A program made the translations under genes and the position numbers. Shown here piece by piece: positions 50,218 through 60,154 of a DNA stretch of 64,000 nucleotides. Source of the DNA: Thaumasiovibrio subtropicus (GTDB taxonomy: Bacteria; Pseudomonadota; Gammaproteobacteria; Enterobacterales; Vibrionaceae); contig NZ_AP023054.1 of the NCBI RefSeq assembly GCF_019703835.1, positions 2,541,580 to 2,605,579 of the forward strand. Direction: 5' to 3'. A model generated the notes under the pieces. The model saw nothing but the letters and a program-made list of their open reading frames with translations. It was not told where the DNA came from and searched no databases. How positions within the stretch are numbered: position 1 is the stretch's first letter; each line of letters begins with the position of its first letter.

Positions 50218-50420
50218 CACACGTCCTTATATGAAAATGCCTTGAAACAATTAAGGTGAATGTTACCAACTCCCTATCGCTTGAAAAGCAGCCATCACGA
50301 CGAACAATCTTTCTTAACCAGAAAGAAACGGATTAAACACCTGATTTTTCATTCAAATATTTCACTCAATGGTTTTGTCAGTAATTGTTAGCGGATTGGA
50401 TTCTGTTTACTTCCCACAAA

Positions 50421-50448
50421 AAAGGCATCGCTGCTTCGCGATGCCTTT
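50421..50448. terminator. terminator between lysE-type gene and motY
   Basis: AAAGGCATCGC/GCGATGCCTTT, a perfect 11-bp stem with loop TGCTTC; A-run on the left serves the minus-strand motY. Confidence 0.85.
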
Positions 50449-50450
50449 AT

Positions 50451-50477
50451 ACTCAAGTCACCTCAAGATGCTTGAGT
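50451..50477. repeat. short dispersed palindrome
   Basis: ACTCAAG ... CTTGAGT ends around CACCTCAAGATG. The same core appears at 56541, 56632-56650 (inverted) and 57851-57879, so it is a dispersed repeat, matching the tip of the ERIC-like element. Confidence 0.55.
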
Positions 50478-50502
50478 CTATACACAACCAATACGGTTGA
50501 AC

Positions 50503-51381
50503 TTAGATAATCGTCCGTCCCAACGAGATAACGACGCGACGGTTTTGTGCTTGACCAATCGGGTTGGCATTATCGGCAATGGGACGTCGTTGCCCATAAC
50601 TTTCGACTTGAATTCGATCCGGCGGTAAACCCAGCGATAGGAAGAATTCTTCGAGTCGCTTGGCACGTTTCTCCGACATCTCTTGAGAAACCTCCGTACC
50701 CTGAGCAGAATCTGAGTAAGTGGCCAACAACACCAAATCTATGTCATCACTGTAGCGGACAAACTCGGCGATTTGCGTCAAGCGCTGCTGAGAAGGCTTA
50801 TTCAACTCCTCACTGCCTTGTTCAAAGTTAAGCACTGTAAAGGAGATATCTTCAAAACTGTAAGGGAGTAAGTTGTCAATACAGGCGCTGAACTGGTTGT
50901 AGGAATTCTGAAATGACACCGCAGACAAACTCACTTCTATCTGTTTATCCCGATTCACCCAATCCCGGTAACTGAATGTCGGAAATCGACCAATCTCTAG
51001 CTCTGACAACAACGCCCACGCCATTTGTCCGCCGACATAGCCATCAAACTGTTTAAAGAACTGCATTTGAGTAATACGCTCCGCAACATCGCCGGGCATC
51101 CAGCGCGCAGGCATCGAAACGAGATTCACAGAGCGCGTCTCCCCCATCGGGCGACGCATCTTCAGCTCAAAATCCAAGTTAATCTTTTTGCTGGCGCGCG
51201 AGCTAAACTGAGCATCACCATAATTAGGAATACCGTGCACCAGGCGGCATTCAAGTGGCGTATCCACCACAACTTGCCACTCGGATTGCGCTGGCGTGGC
51301 AACATAATGCCGTCCCGCTAGCGTTTGTGGCGCAGCGAAAAGCGAAAGCAGCATAACAGTTGAGAAGGCAAGACGTTGCAT
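50503..51381 (-). CDS. motY: sodium-type flagellar stator protein MotY
   Basis: Periplasmic T-ring component that holds the sodium-driven PomAB stator at the polar flagellum. The 292-aa product has signal peptide [22 protein letters not shown], the MotY N-terminal domain (about 23-155; [19 protein letters not shown] with Cys) and a C-terminal OmpA-like peptidoglycan-binding domain (about 170-290; [39 protein letters not shown]). Divergent from rnt, as in Vibrio. A candidate sigma-28 promoter lies upstream. Confidence 0.93.
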   Translation of the reverse strand: MQRLAFSTVMLLSLFAAPQTLAGRHYVATPAQSEWQVVVDTPLECRLVHGIPNYGDAQFSSRASKKINLDFELKMRRPMGETRSVNLVSMPARWMPGDVAERITQMQFFKQFDGYVGGQMAWALLSELEIGRFPTFSYRDWVNRDKQIEVSLSAVSFQNSYNQFSACIDNLLPYSFEDISFTVLNFEQGSEELNKPSQQRLTQIAEFVRYSDDIDLVLLATYSDSAQGTEVSQEMSEKRAKRLEEFFLSLGLPPDRIQVESYGQRRPIADNANPIGQAQNRRVVISLGRTII

Positions 51382-51411
51382 TGTGTTCCTTAAATTTCCT
51401 ATTCCACCAAT

Positions 51412-51438
51412 AGATCGACGACTTATACAGATTCTTTA
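51412..51438 (-). promoter_or_regulatory. candidate sigma-28 (FliA) promoter of motY
   Basis: On the minus strand TAAA (51438-51435), exactly 15 bases, then GTCGATCT (51419-51412); the consensus is TAAA-N15-GCCGATAA, so five of eight -10 bases match with exact spacing. It fits motY being a late flagellar gene. Confidence 0.5.
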
Positions 51439-51552
51439 GTGTTGATGACGCTGAAAGCGCATAGCCCGTGTCAGCGTCACTAAGGAGTGTTAGCGATAAT
51501 CGTGCCAATCTGCCATAATGGCGAGCTTTACAGCCACCCATAGAATGAAAAG

Positions 51553-52224
51553 ATGACTGAAATCGCAGACCACAATCTACTGAAAAAACGCTTTCGCGGC
51601 TACCTACCTGTTGTCGTAGACGTGGAAACAGCCGGATTTAATGCAAAAACCGATGCGTTACTCGAGATCTGCGCAATCACCCTCACTATGGATGAAGACG
51701 GCTGGCTGAAACCAGCAACAACGATGCATTTTCACATCACGCCTTTTGAAGGGGCGAATATTGAGAAAGAGGCACTCGAATTTAACGGTATCCGAGACCC
51801 ATTTAGCCCATTGCGAGGGGCCGTTTCTGAAGAGAAAGCGCTAAAAGAGATCTATAAGCAGATCCGTAAAGAGCAAAAAATACATGGCTGTCAACGCGCG
51901 ATTATGGTGGCACATAATGCGACCTTTGATCATAAGTTTGTCTTTGCTGCCAGTGATCGCAGCAAGCTAAAGCGTAATCCTTTCCACCCCTTTGCAACCT
52001 TCGACACCGCGGCACTCAGTGGCTTAGCATTTGGACAAACCGTCCTTGCGAAAGCCTGCCAAGCCGCAGGCATGGCGTTTGATAACCGTGAAGCTCACTC
52101 TGCTCTTTATGATACAGAGCGCACCGCGACACTATTTTGCGAGATTGTTAACAAATGGAAGCAGTTAGGTGGTTGGCCACTGGGCGATATTCAAACAGCT
52201 GAAGATAACGAATCTATCAGTTAA
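51553..52224 (+). CDS. rnt: ribonuclease T
   Basis: DEDD-family 3'-5' exoribonuclease that trims tRNA 3' ends (end turnover) and finishes 5S/23S rRNA. In the 223-aa product, [17 protein letters not shown] gives the first Asp-Glu pair, [16 protein letters not shown] the third motif, and [15 protein letters not shown] the final His-Asp. RKFRGY-like N-terminus ([18 protein letters not shown]) matches family members. Next to motY, as in Vibrio. Confidence 0.96.
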   Translation: MTEIADHNLLKKRFRGYLPVVVDVETAGFNAKTDALLEICAITLTMDEDGWLKPATTMHFHITPFEGANIEKEALEFNGIRDPFSPLRGAVSEEKALKEIYKQIRKEQKIHGCQRAIMVAHNATFDHKFVFAASDRSKLKRNPFHPFATFDTAALSGLAFGQTVLAKACQAAGMAFDNREAHSALYDTERTATLFCEIVNKWKQLGGWPLGDIQTAEDNESIS

Positions 52225-52238
52225 AACACGCAATTTTA

Positions 52239-52276
52239 GAGCTAAGACCCTAATTATTAGGCTCTTAGCTCTGTTT
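52239..52276 (+). terminator. possible terminator after rnt
   Basis: AGAGCTAAGA/TCTTAGCTCT stem with a second inner stem (CCTAATTATTAGG), followed by GTTT only. Confidence 0.6.
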
Positions 52277-52517
52277 AAAACAGCCGATTAAAATCAAACA
52301 AACGTTTAAAACACTAATATTAAAACCCCTCTCTCACTTCTTCTTTGAAACTTCATAATTACTATACATTTCCTTAACATATCAGAAATTCAAGCATATA
52401 CTTCTTGAAGCTTTCCCTCCAACCAGTAGGAAACGCCGCAACTAACACTCTGCAGCTGCTGTGTCTTAAACAGTAGACAGCAAATGACAAGAAGCTAAAA
52501 CTAGAGAGAGGCAGCCA

Positions 52518-53768
52518 ATGTCCGTAAAACTCAAAGTGGCGACTTTAGCCGCAGCCATCGCGTCACTCCATGCGCACGGTGCAGGCTTTCAGGTCGCTGA
52601 GCAGTCGGTATCAGGTATTGGTCGAGCAAATGCCGGCGAAGCCGCCATCGCTGACAATGCCGCAGTAATTTCCCGTAACCCCGCCGCAATGACGCGTTTC
52701 GACACGGCCCAGTTGTCTGGTGGACTCATGATTGTTGATACCAACATCGACGTCACAGACACCGATCGCAACCAAACTGCTCACGATGTCGCTCCCATGG
52801 CTGCCGTCCCCGCAACCTATTACCTTAAGCCCATCAATGAAAAATGGTGGTGGGGCATCGCCATGTTCAGCCAATATGGTGTCGCGACCGATTACCCTGA
52901 TGACTTCCTCCACGGTGACTTAGCAGGCAACACCTCACTGATTACCGTCAACATTAACCCCAATATTGCCTTTAAAGTGAACGACAAGCTGAGCCTTGGT
53001 TTTGGTCTGAGTTTGATCTACGGCGATGCTGAGCTAGACCGTCATCTTGGTGGTGCGTCGGGGGCATTCAATGGTAAGCCTAGCGATAAGCTCATTAGTA
53101 TGGCTGGGGATACTTGGGCTTACGGGTGGAACATTGGCGCGCTCTATGAGGTCAGCGACACCACGCGCTTTGGTCTCCATTACCGCGCAGAAACTGAGCT
53201 GGAATTTGAAGGTAAATTTACTGACCACCAAGGCATCATCATAGACGGTGGCGTGAAAGGCGCGACAGTCACCGGTGATCTCAATGTCATACTTCCTGCT
53301 ACTTTTGAGTTTTCCGGTTATCACGATCTCAACGAAACATGGGCAGTCCATTACAGTGTGTTCTGGACAGAGTGGAGTAAATTTACTGAACTCAAAGCCA
53401 CTAACAGCAAGTGTAATTTCAATGGCCTACAGAACGTCTGCTTCTTTAAAGAGGAGAAGTACGATGACGCCTTCCGCTATGCTATCGGCGCAACATACAA
53501 ACACAGTGACGATTGGACTTTCCGCGCTGGGCTAGCCCTTGATGAGCAAGGGGGTAAACCAACGCTCAGCATTCCAGATAGCGATCGCTTTTGGTACTCA
53601 GTCGGTGCCACTTGGCAGTACAGCGAGTCGCTCAGCTTTGATGCCGGCCTGACTTACCTCACCAGTGATGACATCAGTTTCAAAGAGAGCGGACTGTTGG
53701 GTGAAACCAACTTCAGTTCCACTGGTGATGCTTTTGTATCCGGCGTTCAGCTTAACTACACCTTCTGA
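52518..53768 (+). CDS. fadL: FadL-family outer membrane long-chain fatty acid transporter
   Basis: A 416-aa outer-membrane channel for hydrophobic substrates. Signal peptide MSVKLKVATLAAAIASLHAHG is followed directly by AGFQVAEQSVSGIGRANAGEAA, the FadL hatch (NPA-type region NPAAMTRF). Barrel strands run to a terminal Phe (VQLNYTF). GAGAGAGGCAG precedes the start. It is 51 bp upstream of the VolA-like lipase, as in V. cholerae, where both are needed for exogenous lysophospholipid use. Vibrionaceae may have several FadL paralogues. Confidence 0.9.
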   Translation: MSVKLKVATLAAAIASLHAHGAGFQVAEQSVSGIGRANAGEAAIADNAAVISRNPAAMTRFDTAQLSGGLMIVDTNIDVTDTDRNQTAHDVAPMAAVPATYYLKPINEKWWWGIAMFSQYGVATDYPDDFLHGDLAGNTSLITVNINPNIAFKVNDKLSLGFGLSLIYGDAELDRHLGGASGAFNGKPSDKLISMAGDTWAYGWNIGALYEVSDTTRFGLHYRAETELEFEGKFTDHQGIIIDGGVKGATVTGDLNVILPATFEFSGYHDLNETWAVHYSVFWTEWSKFTELKATNSKCNFNGLQNVCFFKEEKYDDAFRYAIGATYKHSDDWTFRAGLALDEQGGKPTLSIPDSDRFWYSVGATWQYSESLSFDAGLTYLTSDDISFKESGLLGETNFSSTGDAFVSGVQLNYTF

Positions 53769-53819
53769 TTTGTGACATTTTGACGCTCAGTCATGATGTC
53801 GGCGTATGGAGCCAACACT

Positions 53820-56294
53820 ATGAAAAAACAAACACTTGCTCTACTCGTAGCCGCAACACTTGGGTTAACGGGTTGTGGCGATGATAGCAGCCTCTCAGGC
53901 ACACCGACCATTGGATATGAAACCGCTATTGCTGAGAGCCTAAAAGCCCCTACAAAGGTGAACTTCAAGCTGCAAGGCCCTGATGCCAATGTGCCTGCCC
54001 CATCGTTTTTCTTGGTCGATACCTTTGATGGCACACTCAATATTCCTGTCACGGGTGATGCAAACGATCTGTCCAATCCTATTGTCGCCATGAACCGCAC
54101 GGATGGCTGGAGTCCCAATCAACCTATTTTAATTCCGTTTAACGGCGTCGCACTTGACCCAGCAACCTTATCGTCCGGTGTTCGCGTCGCCAAAGTGCCA
54201 AACCCACTGGCAACCACGGCAGAGGCGTCATCTGCTGCCGTGACCACACCCAGCTTACTCACTTTTGGTGTTGACTATATTGTCAGTCTGGTAGGTGGCC
54301 AGGTAGCCATTGTTCCTTTGACAGCACTCGATGAGAAAACGGATTACTTCTATGCGATTACAGACGCGCTAAAAGATACCAATGGCGACAGTGTCGGCAT
54401 GACGGAGTCTTACGCCTCATTGAAAACCAAGAACAGCGAGCCGGTTGCCGCCTTACTGCGTGCACAAACGCTGGTACACGGTATCGAAGCCACCATGGCT
54501 GGTTTAGGTGTGACAGATGAAGTTATCTACTCTAGCTGGTACACCACGGGCGCTGTGGGTGATGTCGTTAATGCCACCAAGGGCGCTATCGCACAGTCTC
54601 TGAGTGGCTTGGCACAAGGCGCAACGCTCAACGATATCTGGAAAGGTAACGCCAACCCGAACAACAAAGATCTGACCGGCCTATATACCTTAAGCCTAGC
54701 GCCAACAGGCACGGATTTCGCCACCGCCGTTGATGACGATGCCGGCCTCAGTGCGTTTCTCGGCGACAATGCCGCCGCGGGTAAAACAGCAATCAAAAAC
54801 ACTTACGCTGGCTATCAACAGCTAGGCTTAAACGTCGATGTCTATAAAGGTACCCTGAAACTACCTTCTTACTTAGAAACATCGGTGGAAAACCAAGCTT
54901 GGAAAAAGACCCCATTTCACGCCGCCATGCCGAGTCTTGCCAAGCTGAGTAACACGCTGAGTACAGGCAGTGATGCAGATAAAGCGGCACTGGGTAAACA
55001 ACTTGCCGAGCTTGGGTTTGACACCAGTGTCTTATCTAGCGGTGATAACACGGCTATTTTAACAGAAGCCGCCAAGCTGCTTGGCGTCACGCTGACATTA
55101 GCAAACGGTACTGCGCTCGATGCTGAGCGAGTGATCACTCAGTATAATCCTGTACCGCAAATTAAAGATGTGGTCGACATTCCTGTGATCATGTTTGTCC
55201 CACAGGGCGTCGCAAACCCGGGCGTATTGCTCTATCAACATGGCATCACATCCCGCAAGGAAAACAGCTACCTGTTCGCCGCCAACCATATGGCTATCGC
55301 ACTTCAGGCACAGCAACAACCTTACGCGATTCTCGCCTACGACCAACCTTTACACGGTGAACGGGCGCTGTCTGACGGCACTGTTGCCGACGATGACAAT
55401 GTTGCTGTCTTCATGAATTTGGAGTATCTCAATGTGGCTCGCGATAACCTTCGCCAAGGCGCATTGGACACCATAGGCGCGCGCACCGCATTGACCGTAA
55501 TGAAAGGGCTCGGCCACCCTATTTTGGACGCGGTAGATCTTAGCAACATCTCCATCATGGGCCATTCGCTCGGCGGTATCACCGCATTGGCCGCCTATCA
55601 TGGGGTGACTACCTCTATCTCACCAGAGGCGGACGCGGTATTCACCACCCAAGCCGGCGTTTTTGCCAATCCAGGCGGTGGTATTGCTGACCTGCTACTC
55701 AATTCTGGCGCATACGGTAATACCGTGAAGCACAGCCTGTTAATTGCATCGAACGTGAATTACCAAGCTTTCCAGAAATCAAAATGTCTAGACGAGGATG
55801 GACAGCCTACAGTCACCAATGAAGTGTGTTTCAGTAATTTCTATAGCGTGCTGGATGATGCAAGCAAAGCCGCAGTTGACGCTGGTTTTGCAAGCTTTGC
55901 GTTTGCTGCCCAAACGGTACTCGATCCCGTAGATCCGGTGAACTTTGCGTACAATACTGAAGCGCCCGCTTACTTAATCCAATCAGCGAATGACCCCGTC
56001 ATTCCGAACAGTGTTGCAGGCAGTACGACGGGCGGTACCGCCCCGACGATTGCAAGAATGGCATTAAGTAAGCTGACGGGGACAGTTGCGCAGCAAACGA
56101 CCCGCGTGGCCGCTTACTTTGCACCTCAGGATCCTATCACTGTCGGTCACAGTACCGTGATTGCGCCGAATAGCACCCTAACCGACGCCGCGGTTACCCA
56201 AGAGATGCAGACCCAAATCGCCACTTTCGTAACCCAAAAAGGGCAAGGGGTCGTTGTTACCAATAGTGCTGTTATGGATACCAGTACCGAGTAG
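53820..56294 (+). CDS. volA: VolA/Pla-1-type surface lipase (lysophospholipase) lipoprotein
   Basis: An 824-aa predicted outer-membrane lipoprotein: MKKQTLALLVAATLGLTGC has a clear lipobox (LTGC). An N-terminal Ig-like/bacterial lipase N-domain (about 30-260) precedes an alpha/beta hydrolase domain with LLYQHGITSRKE (oxyanion region) and the nucleophile elbow MGHSLGGITALAAYHG. VolA is displayed on the V. cholerae surface and releases fatty acids from lysophosphatidylcholine for uptake by FadL; the fadL gene lies just upstream. GGAG ribosome site at 8 bases supports this start over 53793. Confidence 0.9.
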   Translation: MKKQTLALLVAATLGLTGCGDDSSLSGTPTIGYETAIAESLKAPTKVNFKLQGPDANVPAPSFFLVDTFDGTLNIPVTGDANDLSNPIVAMNRTDGWSPNQPILIPFNGVALDPATLSSGVRVAKVPNPLATTAEASSAAVTTPSLLTFGVDYIVSLVGGQVAIVPLTALDEKTDYFYAITDALKDTNGDSVGMTESYASLKTKNSEPVAALLRAQTLVHGIEATMAGLGVTDEVIYSSWYTTGAVGDVVNATKGAIAQSLSGLAQGATLNDIWKGNANPNNKDLTGLYTLSLAPTGTDFATAVDDDAGLSAFLGDNAAAGKTAIKNTYAGYQQLGLNVDVYKGTLKLPSYLETSVENQAWKKTPFHAAMPSLAKLSNTLSTGSDADKAALGKQLAELGFDTSVLSSGDNTAILTEAAKLLGVTLTLANGTALDAERVITQYNPVPQIKDVVDIPVIMFVPQGVANPGVLLYQHGITSRKENSYLFAANHMAIALQAQQQPYAILAYDQPLHGERALSDGTVADDDNVAVFMNLEYLNVARDNLRQGALDTIGARTALTVMKGLGHPILDAVDLSNISIMGHSLGGITALAAYHGVTTSISPEADAVFTTQAGVFANPGGGIADLLLNSGAYGNTVKHSLLIASNVNYQAFQKSKCLDEDGQPTVTNEVCFSNFYSVLDDASKAAVDAGFASFAFAAQTVLDPVDPVNFAYNTEAPAYLIQSANDPVIPNSVAGSTTGGTAPTIARMALSKLTGTVAQQTTRVAAYFAPQDPITVGHSTVIAPNSTLTDAAVTQEMQTQIATFVTQKGQGVVVTNSAVMDTSTE

Positions 56295-56321
56295 CTAAAC
56301 AGACGTTAAACCGTCCCTACA

Positions 56322-56347
56322 AAGAGTCGCATCTGCGGCTCTTTTTT
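56322..56347 (+). terminator. terminator after volA
   Basis: AGAGTCGC/GCGGCTCT stem (one mismatch pair) followed by TTTTTT. Confidence 0.8.
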
Positions 56348-56534
56348 GTGAGCACGAATATCATATACGAAATTTTTATCGTCAGCCGAGACCCACCACT
56401 GCCCCTCTCTGCGTGTTACCTCGCAAGCCTACACTTGTTAACACTATTGTTACTTCGCATGTATTAGTCTCTAGGGCATAGTTGTTATTGACGAGAAACC
56501 TCGCGTTTCCCGTACGAGAACGGTTACTCCTCTA

Positions 56535-56650
56535 CACAAACTACCTCAAGATGCTTGGTCAGCGAGAGTGTCTAGATTTGCCATCAAGGCACTGCTTTGA
56601 AGTTCTAGCCGACGACGTTAAAAAGCAGTAACTTGAGGTGACTTGAGTAG
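56535..56650. repeat. ERIC-like ~115-bp imperfect palindrome
   Basis: The left end CTACCTCAAGATGCTTGG and the right end AAGCAGTAACTTGAGGTGACTTGAGTAG are inverted copies (reverse complement of the right end reads CTCAAGTCACCTCAAGTTAC). No open frame. Half copy at 14048 and short copies at 50451 and 57851 show that it is a dispersed family, of the size and shape of ERIC or small MITE elements. Confidence 0.6.
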
Positions 56651-56859
56651 ATAAGGGAGTGTCAAAAAACAAATAACAGCCTCCATCATCCACACAGCGA
56701 TAGCAGATCAGCGCCCCTGAGGCTAAACAGGAACGTGTGCGTTGATAGATTGAAGACCATTGTTTGGCAAGGTTTACGGTTAGTCACCGCAAAGCTATGC
56801 ATCGCCAGCCTTGCCAATCAGATGATGAGAGAGCGTCAACACCGGAGCGAGTTTCATCT

Positions 56860-57819
56860 ATGGAACTGTTATTTTTGGGGACCTCTTCAGGTGCGCCAAC
56901 CAAAGAGCGTAATGTCAGTGCAATAGCGCTTTGCGAAAGCCAAGGCAAAGACTGGTATCTCATTGATTGTGGTGAAGGTACTCAACATCAATTGTTACGC
57001 ACCAATCTCTCTGTCAATGCCTTACGTGGCATCTTCATCACCCATGTCCACGGCGACCACTGCTACGGTTTACCCGGTTTACTCGCCAGTGCCGCAATGA
57101 ACGGTCGCACATCTCCCCTCACCATCATCGCCCCGCAAGGCGTCCAAGCGTGGTTTGATGCCATTCAAACCCATACGCTATTGCATCTCCCTTACGAGGT
57201 GAGTTTTGTCACTTGTGAGGAACTACCACACCGCATGTTTGGCCAATTTGAGGTGACGGTTTCTGAGCTCTCCCATCGCGTCCCTTCTTATGCATTCGCC
57301 TTTACAGAACGAGATCAAGGCGCTCAGTTGGATACGCAAAAGCTGAAGGCTAAGGGCATTCCGGCTGGCCCCATCTGGGGAGATTTGCAGCGTGGCATCG
57401 ATGTTGAATATCAAGGTATCACCCTACACAGCCGTGAGTTTTTGCAGCGTAATTTACCGCCCAGAAAAGTCGTGATCTGTGGCGACAACGACAAACCCGC
57501 CCTACTCGACGCGGTCATTGAACACTGCCACCTCTTAGTACACGAAGCGACCTACACGCATGAAATCGCTAAAAAGGTAGGCGCTCATGTGGGCCACTCC
57601 AGTGCTGAAATGATTGCTAAATATGCCCACAGCCGACAGCTACCCGCGTTGTGCCTGACACACTTTAGCGCGCGCTACCAAAGCAATATCAACCGCTCGC
57701 CATCAATTAACGATATTGAAAACGAAGCACGATCATTCTACGACGCATCACTTTTTCTCGCCGAGGACTTCGCGCGTTATGTCATTGATCGTCAAGGAGC
57801 AGTACAACGCGCCGACTAA
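56860..57819 (+). CDS. rnz: ribonuclease Z (tRNase Z)
   Basis: Metallo-beta-lactamase-fold endonuclease that cleaves tRNA precursors lacking CCA just after the discriminator base. In the 319-aa product MELLFLGTSSGAPTKERNVS is the family start and ITHVHGDHCYGLPGLL the HxHxDH zinc motif; further ligands are in HEATYTHE and LTHFSARY. The frame is open to 56764, but the ATG at 56860 gives the exact family N-terminus. No strong ribosome site was found. Confidence 0.93.
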   Translation: MELLFLGTSSGAPTKERNVSAIALCESQGKDWYLIDCGEGTQHQLLRTNLSVNALRGIFITHVHGDHCYGLPGLLASAAMNGRTSPLTIIAPQGVQAWFDAIQTHTLLHLPYEVSFVTCEELPHRMFGQFEVTVSELSHRVPSYAFAFTERDQGAQLDTQKLKAKGIPAGPIWGDLQRGIDVEYQGITLHSREFLQRNLPPRKVVICGDNDKPALLDAVIEHCHLLVHEATYTHEIAKKVGAHVGHSSAEMIAKYAHSRQLPALCLTHFSARYQSNINRSPSINDIENEARSFYDASLFLAEDFARYVIDRQGAVQRAD

Positions 57820-58137
57820 TCCCGCTTTATCACCTTCTTACCTCACCCTTCCCTCAAGTAGCCTCAAGGTGCTTGAGGGTAAGTAAGCGGAGACATCGCG
57901 TAGCAATGCGGATTCGAGTCGCCAATACAAACCTTCGTGCTACAAAAGCGACATTACTCCACGCTTCATTCCACCCTCTTCAGATCTGACTGAATAAAAA
58001 ACCAACAAAGTTGCGCTAGACCACACTTTTTCCTCGACATTAATAAAAATATCCGCAAACTGTTCAATCGAGGTTATGGCTACAGCATCACCTCTCAACA
58101 CAACATCTAAAAAGAGAATTAAATAAAGGAGCCAACT
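57820..58137. other. intergenic region with short palindromic repeat
   Basis: CCCTCAAG ... CTTGAGGG (57851-57879) is another copy of the dispersed CTCAAG repeat. The rest is AT-rich promoter sequence, with AAGGAG before the GTG start of the antiporter gene. Confidence 0.5.
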
Positions 58138-59460
58138 GTGAATCCAGTTGTAATTTCCGTGTGCGTCATGCTTGTACTCGCCTTGTTGCGCGTCAATGTC
58201 GTTGTTGCGCTCACCTTCAGTGCCATTGTCGGAGGCCTTATCAGTGGGATGTCACTGACCGATACGATTTCTGCCTTTGAAGGCGGCTTAGGCGGCGGTG
58301 CCACCACCGCGTTGAGCTACGCCATGCTAGGCACATTTGCAGTCGCTATCTCTCGCTCTGGCATCACTGACGTACTCGCCCAGTTCGTGATTAAAAAAGT
58401 CAGCGGTCAAACCAATGCAGCAGCGGCGACCGGCGTCAAGTACACCTTACTGACGGCACTACTGCTACTTGCGGTTTCTTCCCAGAACGCGATTCCTGTT
58501 CACATTGCTTTTATTCCTATTGTCATTCCCCCTCTTTTGCATGTGTTCGCCAAACTTCACCTTGACCGTCGCTTAATTGCTTGCGTACTCACCTTTGGTC
58601 TGGTCACGCCTTACATGGCGTTACCTGTTGGTTTTGGCGGTATTTTCCTCAACAACATCTTGCTGAAGAACCTCACTGATAACGGTCTGACCGTGAGTAT
58701 CGAGCAGGTGCCTGTCGCGATGATTTTACCTGCGCTGGGCATGGTGGTTGGTTTGTTGATTGCCATGTTCATCAGTTACCGTAAACCTCGCCAATACGAC
58801 GAATCAAAGATTCTTGCGATTGAACCTGAACACAAAGAGATTAATCTTTTCCACGTCTACGTCGCGGTCGGAGCCATTGTCGTTGCTCTTGGGGCACAAC
58901 TCTGGTCAGGCTCTATGATTGTCGGTGGTTTGCTCGGATTTACCGTGTTCTTGATCTGTGGTGTGATCAAGTGGAAGGACACCCAAGATGTCTTCACCCG
59001 TGGTGTTCACATGATGGCGATGATCGGATTTATCATGATCGCCGCTGCTGGTTTTGCCGCTGTGATGAAAGAGACGGGGGGCGTCGAGTCACTGGTCCAA
59101 ACGCTCTCAGATACCATTGGTGATAACAAAGGCCTTGCTGCCTTCCTGATGCTGGTTGTTGGCCTGCTTGTTACCATGGGCATCGGTTCTTCTTTCTCAA
59201 CCATTCCTGTGCTAGCTGCCATTTATATCCCCCTTGCGGCAGCATTCGGCTTTTCGCCAATGGCAACCATCGCCTTGGTCGGCACCGCAGCCGCTCTGGG
59301 TGATGCAGGCTCACCAGCCTCTGATTCGACGTTGGGCCCGACATCAGGTCTGAATGCCGATGGACAACATGAGCACATTTGGGAAACGGTTGTACCGACC
59401 TTTATCCACTACAACTTACCGCTGATTGTCTTTGGTTGGATTGCGGCCATGGTGCTGTAA
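58138..59460 (+). CDS. NhaC/YuiF-like sodium-proton antiporter family protein
   Basis: A 440-aa inner-membrane carrier with about 11-12 helices. Hallmarks: [24 protein letters not shown] (re-entrant loop), [19 protein letters not shown], and a C-terminal [20 protein letters not shown] with acidic residues typical of this superfamily. YuiF-type members have been linked to histidine uptake in Gram-positives, so the substrate could be an amino acid. Start is GTG with AAGGAG 7 bases upstream. Confidence 0.85.
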   Translation: MNPVVISVCVMLVLALLRVNVVVALTFSAIVGGLISGMSLTDTISAFEGGLGGGATTALSYAMLGTFAVAISRSGITDVLAQFVIKKVSGQTNAAAATGVKYTLLTALLLLAVSSQNAIPVHIAFIPIVIPPLLHVFAKLHLDRRLIACVLTFGLVTPYMALPVGFGGIFLNNILLKNLTDNGLTVSIEQVPVAMILPALGMVVGLLIAMFISYRKPRQYDESKILAIEPEHKEINLFHVYVAVGAIVVALGAQLWSGSMIVGGLLGFTVFLICGVIKWKDTQDVFTRGVHMMAMIGFIMIAAAGFAAVMKETGGVESLVQTLSDTIGDNKGLAAFLMLVVGLLVTMGIGSSFSTIPVLAAIYIPLAAAFGFSPMATIALVGTAAALGDAGSPASDSTLGPTSGLNADGQHEHIWETVVPTFIHYNLPLIVFGWIAAMVL

Positions 59461-59497
59461 TGCAATAAAGATCGCGTTGTGTGTTACAACACGCAGA

Positions 59498-59535
59498 AAA
59501 AAGGGCGTAACCACCATGGTGGCTACGCCCTTTTA
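59498..59535. terminator. bidirectional terminator
   Basis: AAAAGGGCGTA-ACCACC / GGTGGC-TACGCCCTTTT long stem between the convergent antiporter and grxD genes. Confidence 0.9.
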
Positions 59536-59572
59536 CGTTTGTCTTGCCGTCAATGTGCGGCAAACACATATA

Positions 59573-59911
59573 CTACTCAGCAGCGTTCGCGTCGCGACGC
59601 TCTGCAGCTTCTTTGATCAGTGGTTGCAACTCACCTTTTTGGAACATTTCCAAAATAATGTCACATCCACCAATAAGCTCGCCTTCAACCCAAAGCTGAG
59701 GGAAGGTCGGCCATTGTGCGTAAATGGGTAGCTCGGCACGGATATCTGGATTTTGCAGAATATCTACATACGCAAATTTCTCACCACACGCCATTAGCGC
59801 TTGAGATGCTTGTGAAGAAAAACCGCAGCTTGGCAGTTTTGGTGAGCCTTTCATGTACAACAGAATGTCATTCTCTGCAATCTGCTGCTTAATTTTGTCG
59901 ATGGTTTCCAT
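59573..59911 (-). CDS. grxD: monothiol glutaredoxin GrxD
   Basis: A 112-aa CGFS-type glutaredoxin that carries [2Fe-2S] clusters with BolA-like partners. METIDKIKQQIAENDILLYMKG starts it, the active site is PSCGFSSQA, and WPTFPQLWVEGELIGGCDI holds the cis-Pro and glutathione-binding residues. Next to sodB, an arrangement seen in Vibrio. Transcribed towards the antiporter. Confidence 0.96.
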   Translation of the reverse strand: METIDKIKQQIAENDILLYMKGSPKLPSCGFSSQASQALMACGEKFAYVDILQNPDIRAELPIYAQWPTFPQLWVEGELIGGCDIILEMFQKGELQPLIKEAAERRDANAAE

Positions 59912-60154
59912 AGCTTCCTCTACGACACCGTTACTTTAAGTAAACCGTCATTCTACTTGTAGCCAGCAAGAAAAAAAACGCCTAATAATAATATGGGCTT
60001 TTGAACGATTTTTTACACCATAAACCTTTAAATAAAGTAAAAACTTGCTAAACTATTTTGGTCAGTCAAAATTGATTGAGTCGGCACGTACCGATTCAAC
60101 TGGAAGCAATGATCAAAAAAGGGGTTTCAACCCCACACTATGGAGAGCCGAGCG

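Noticed and set aside
52611..52913. 100-codon antisense frame within fadL
   Set aside because: Shadow of the fadL-like gene; no initiation signal.
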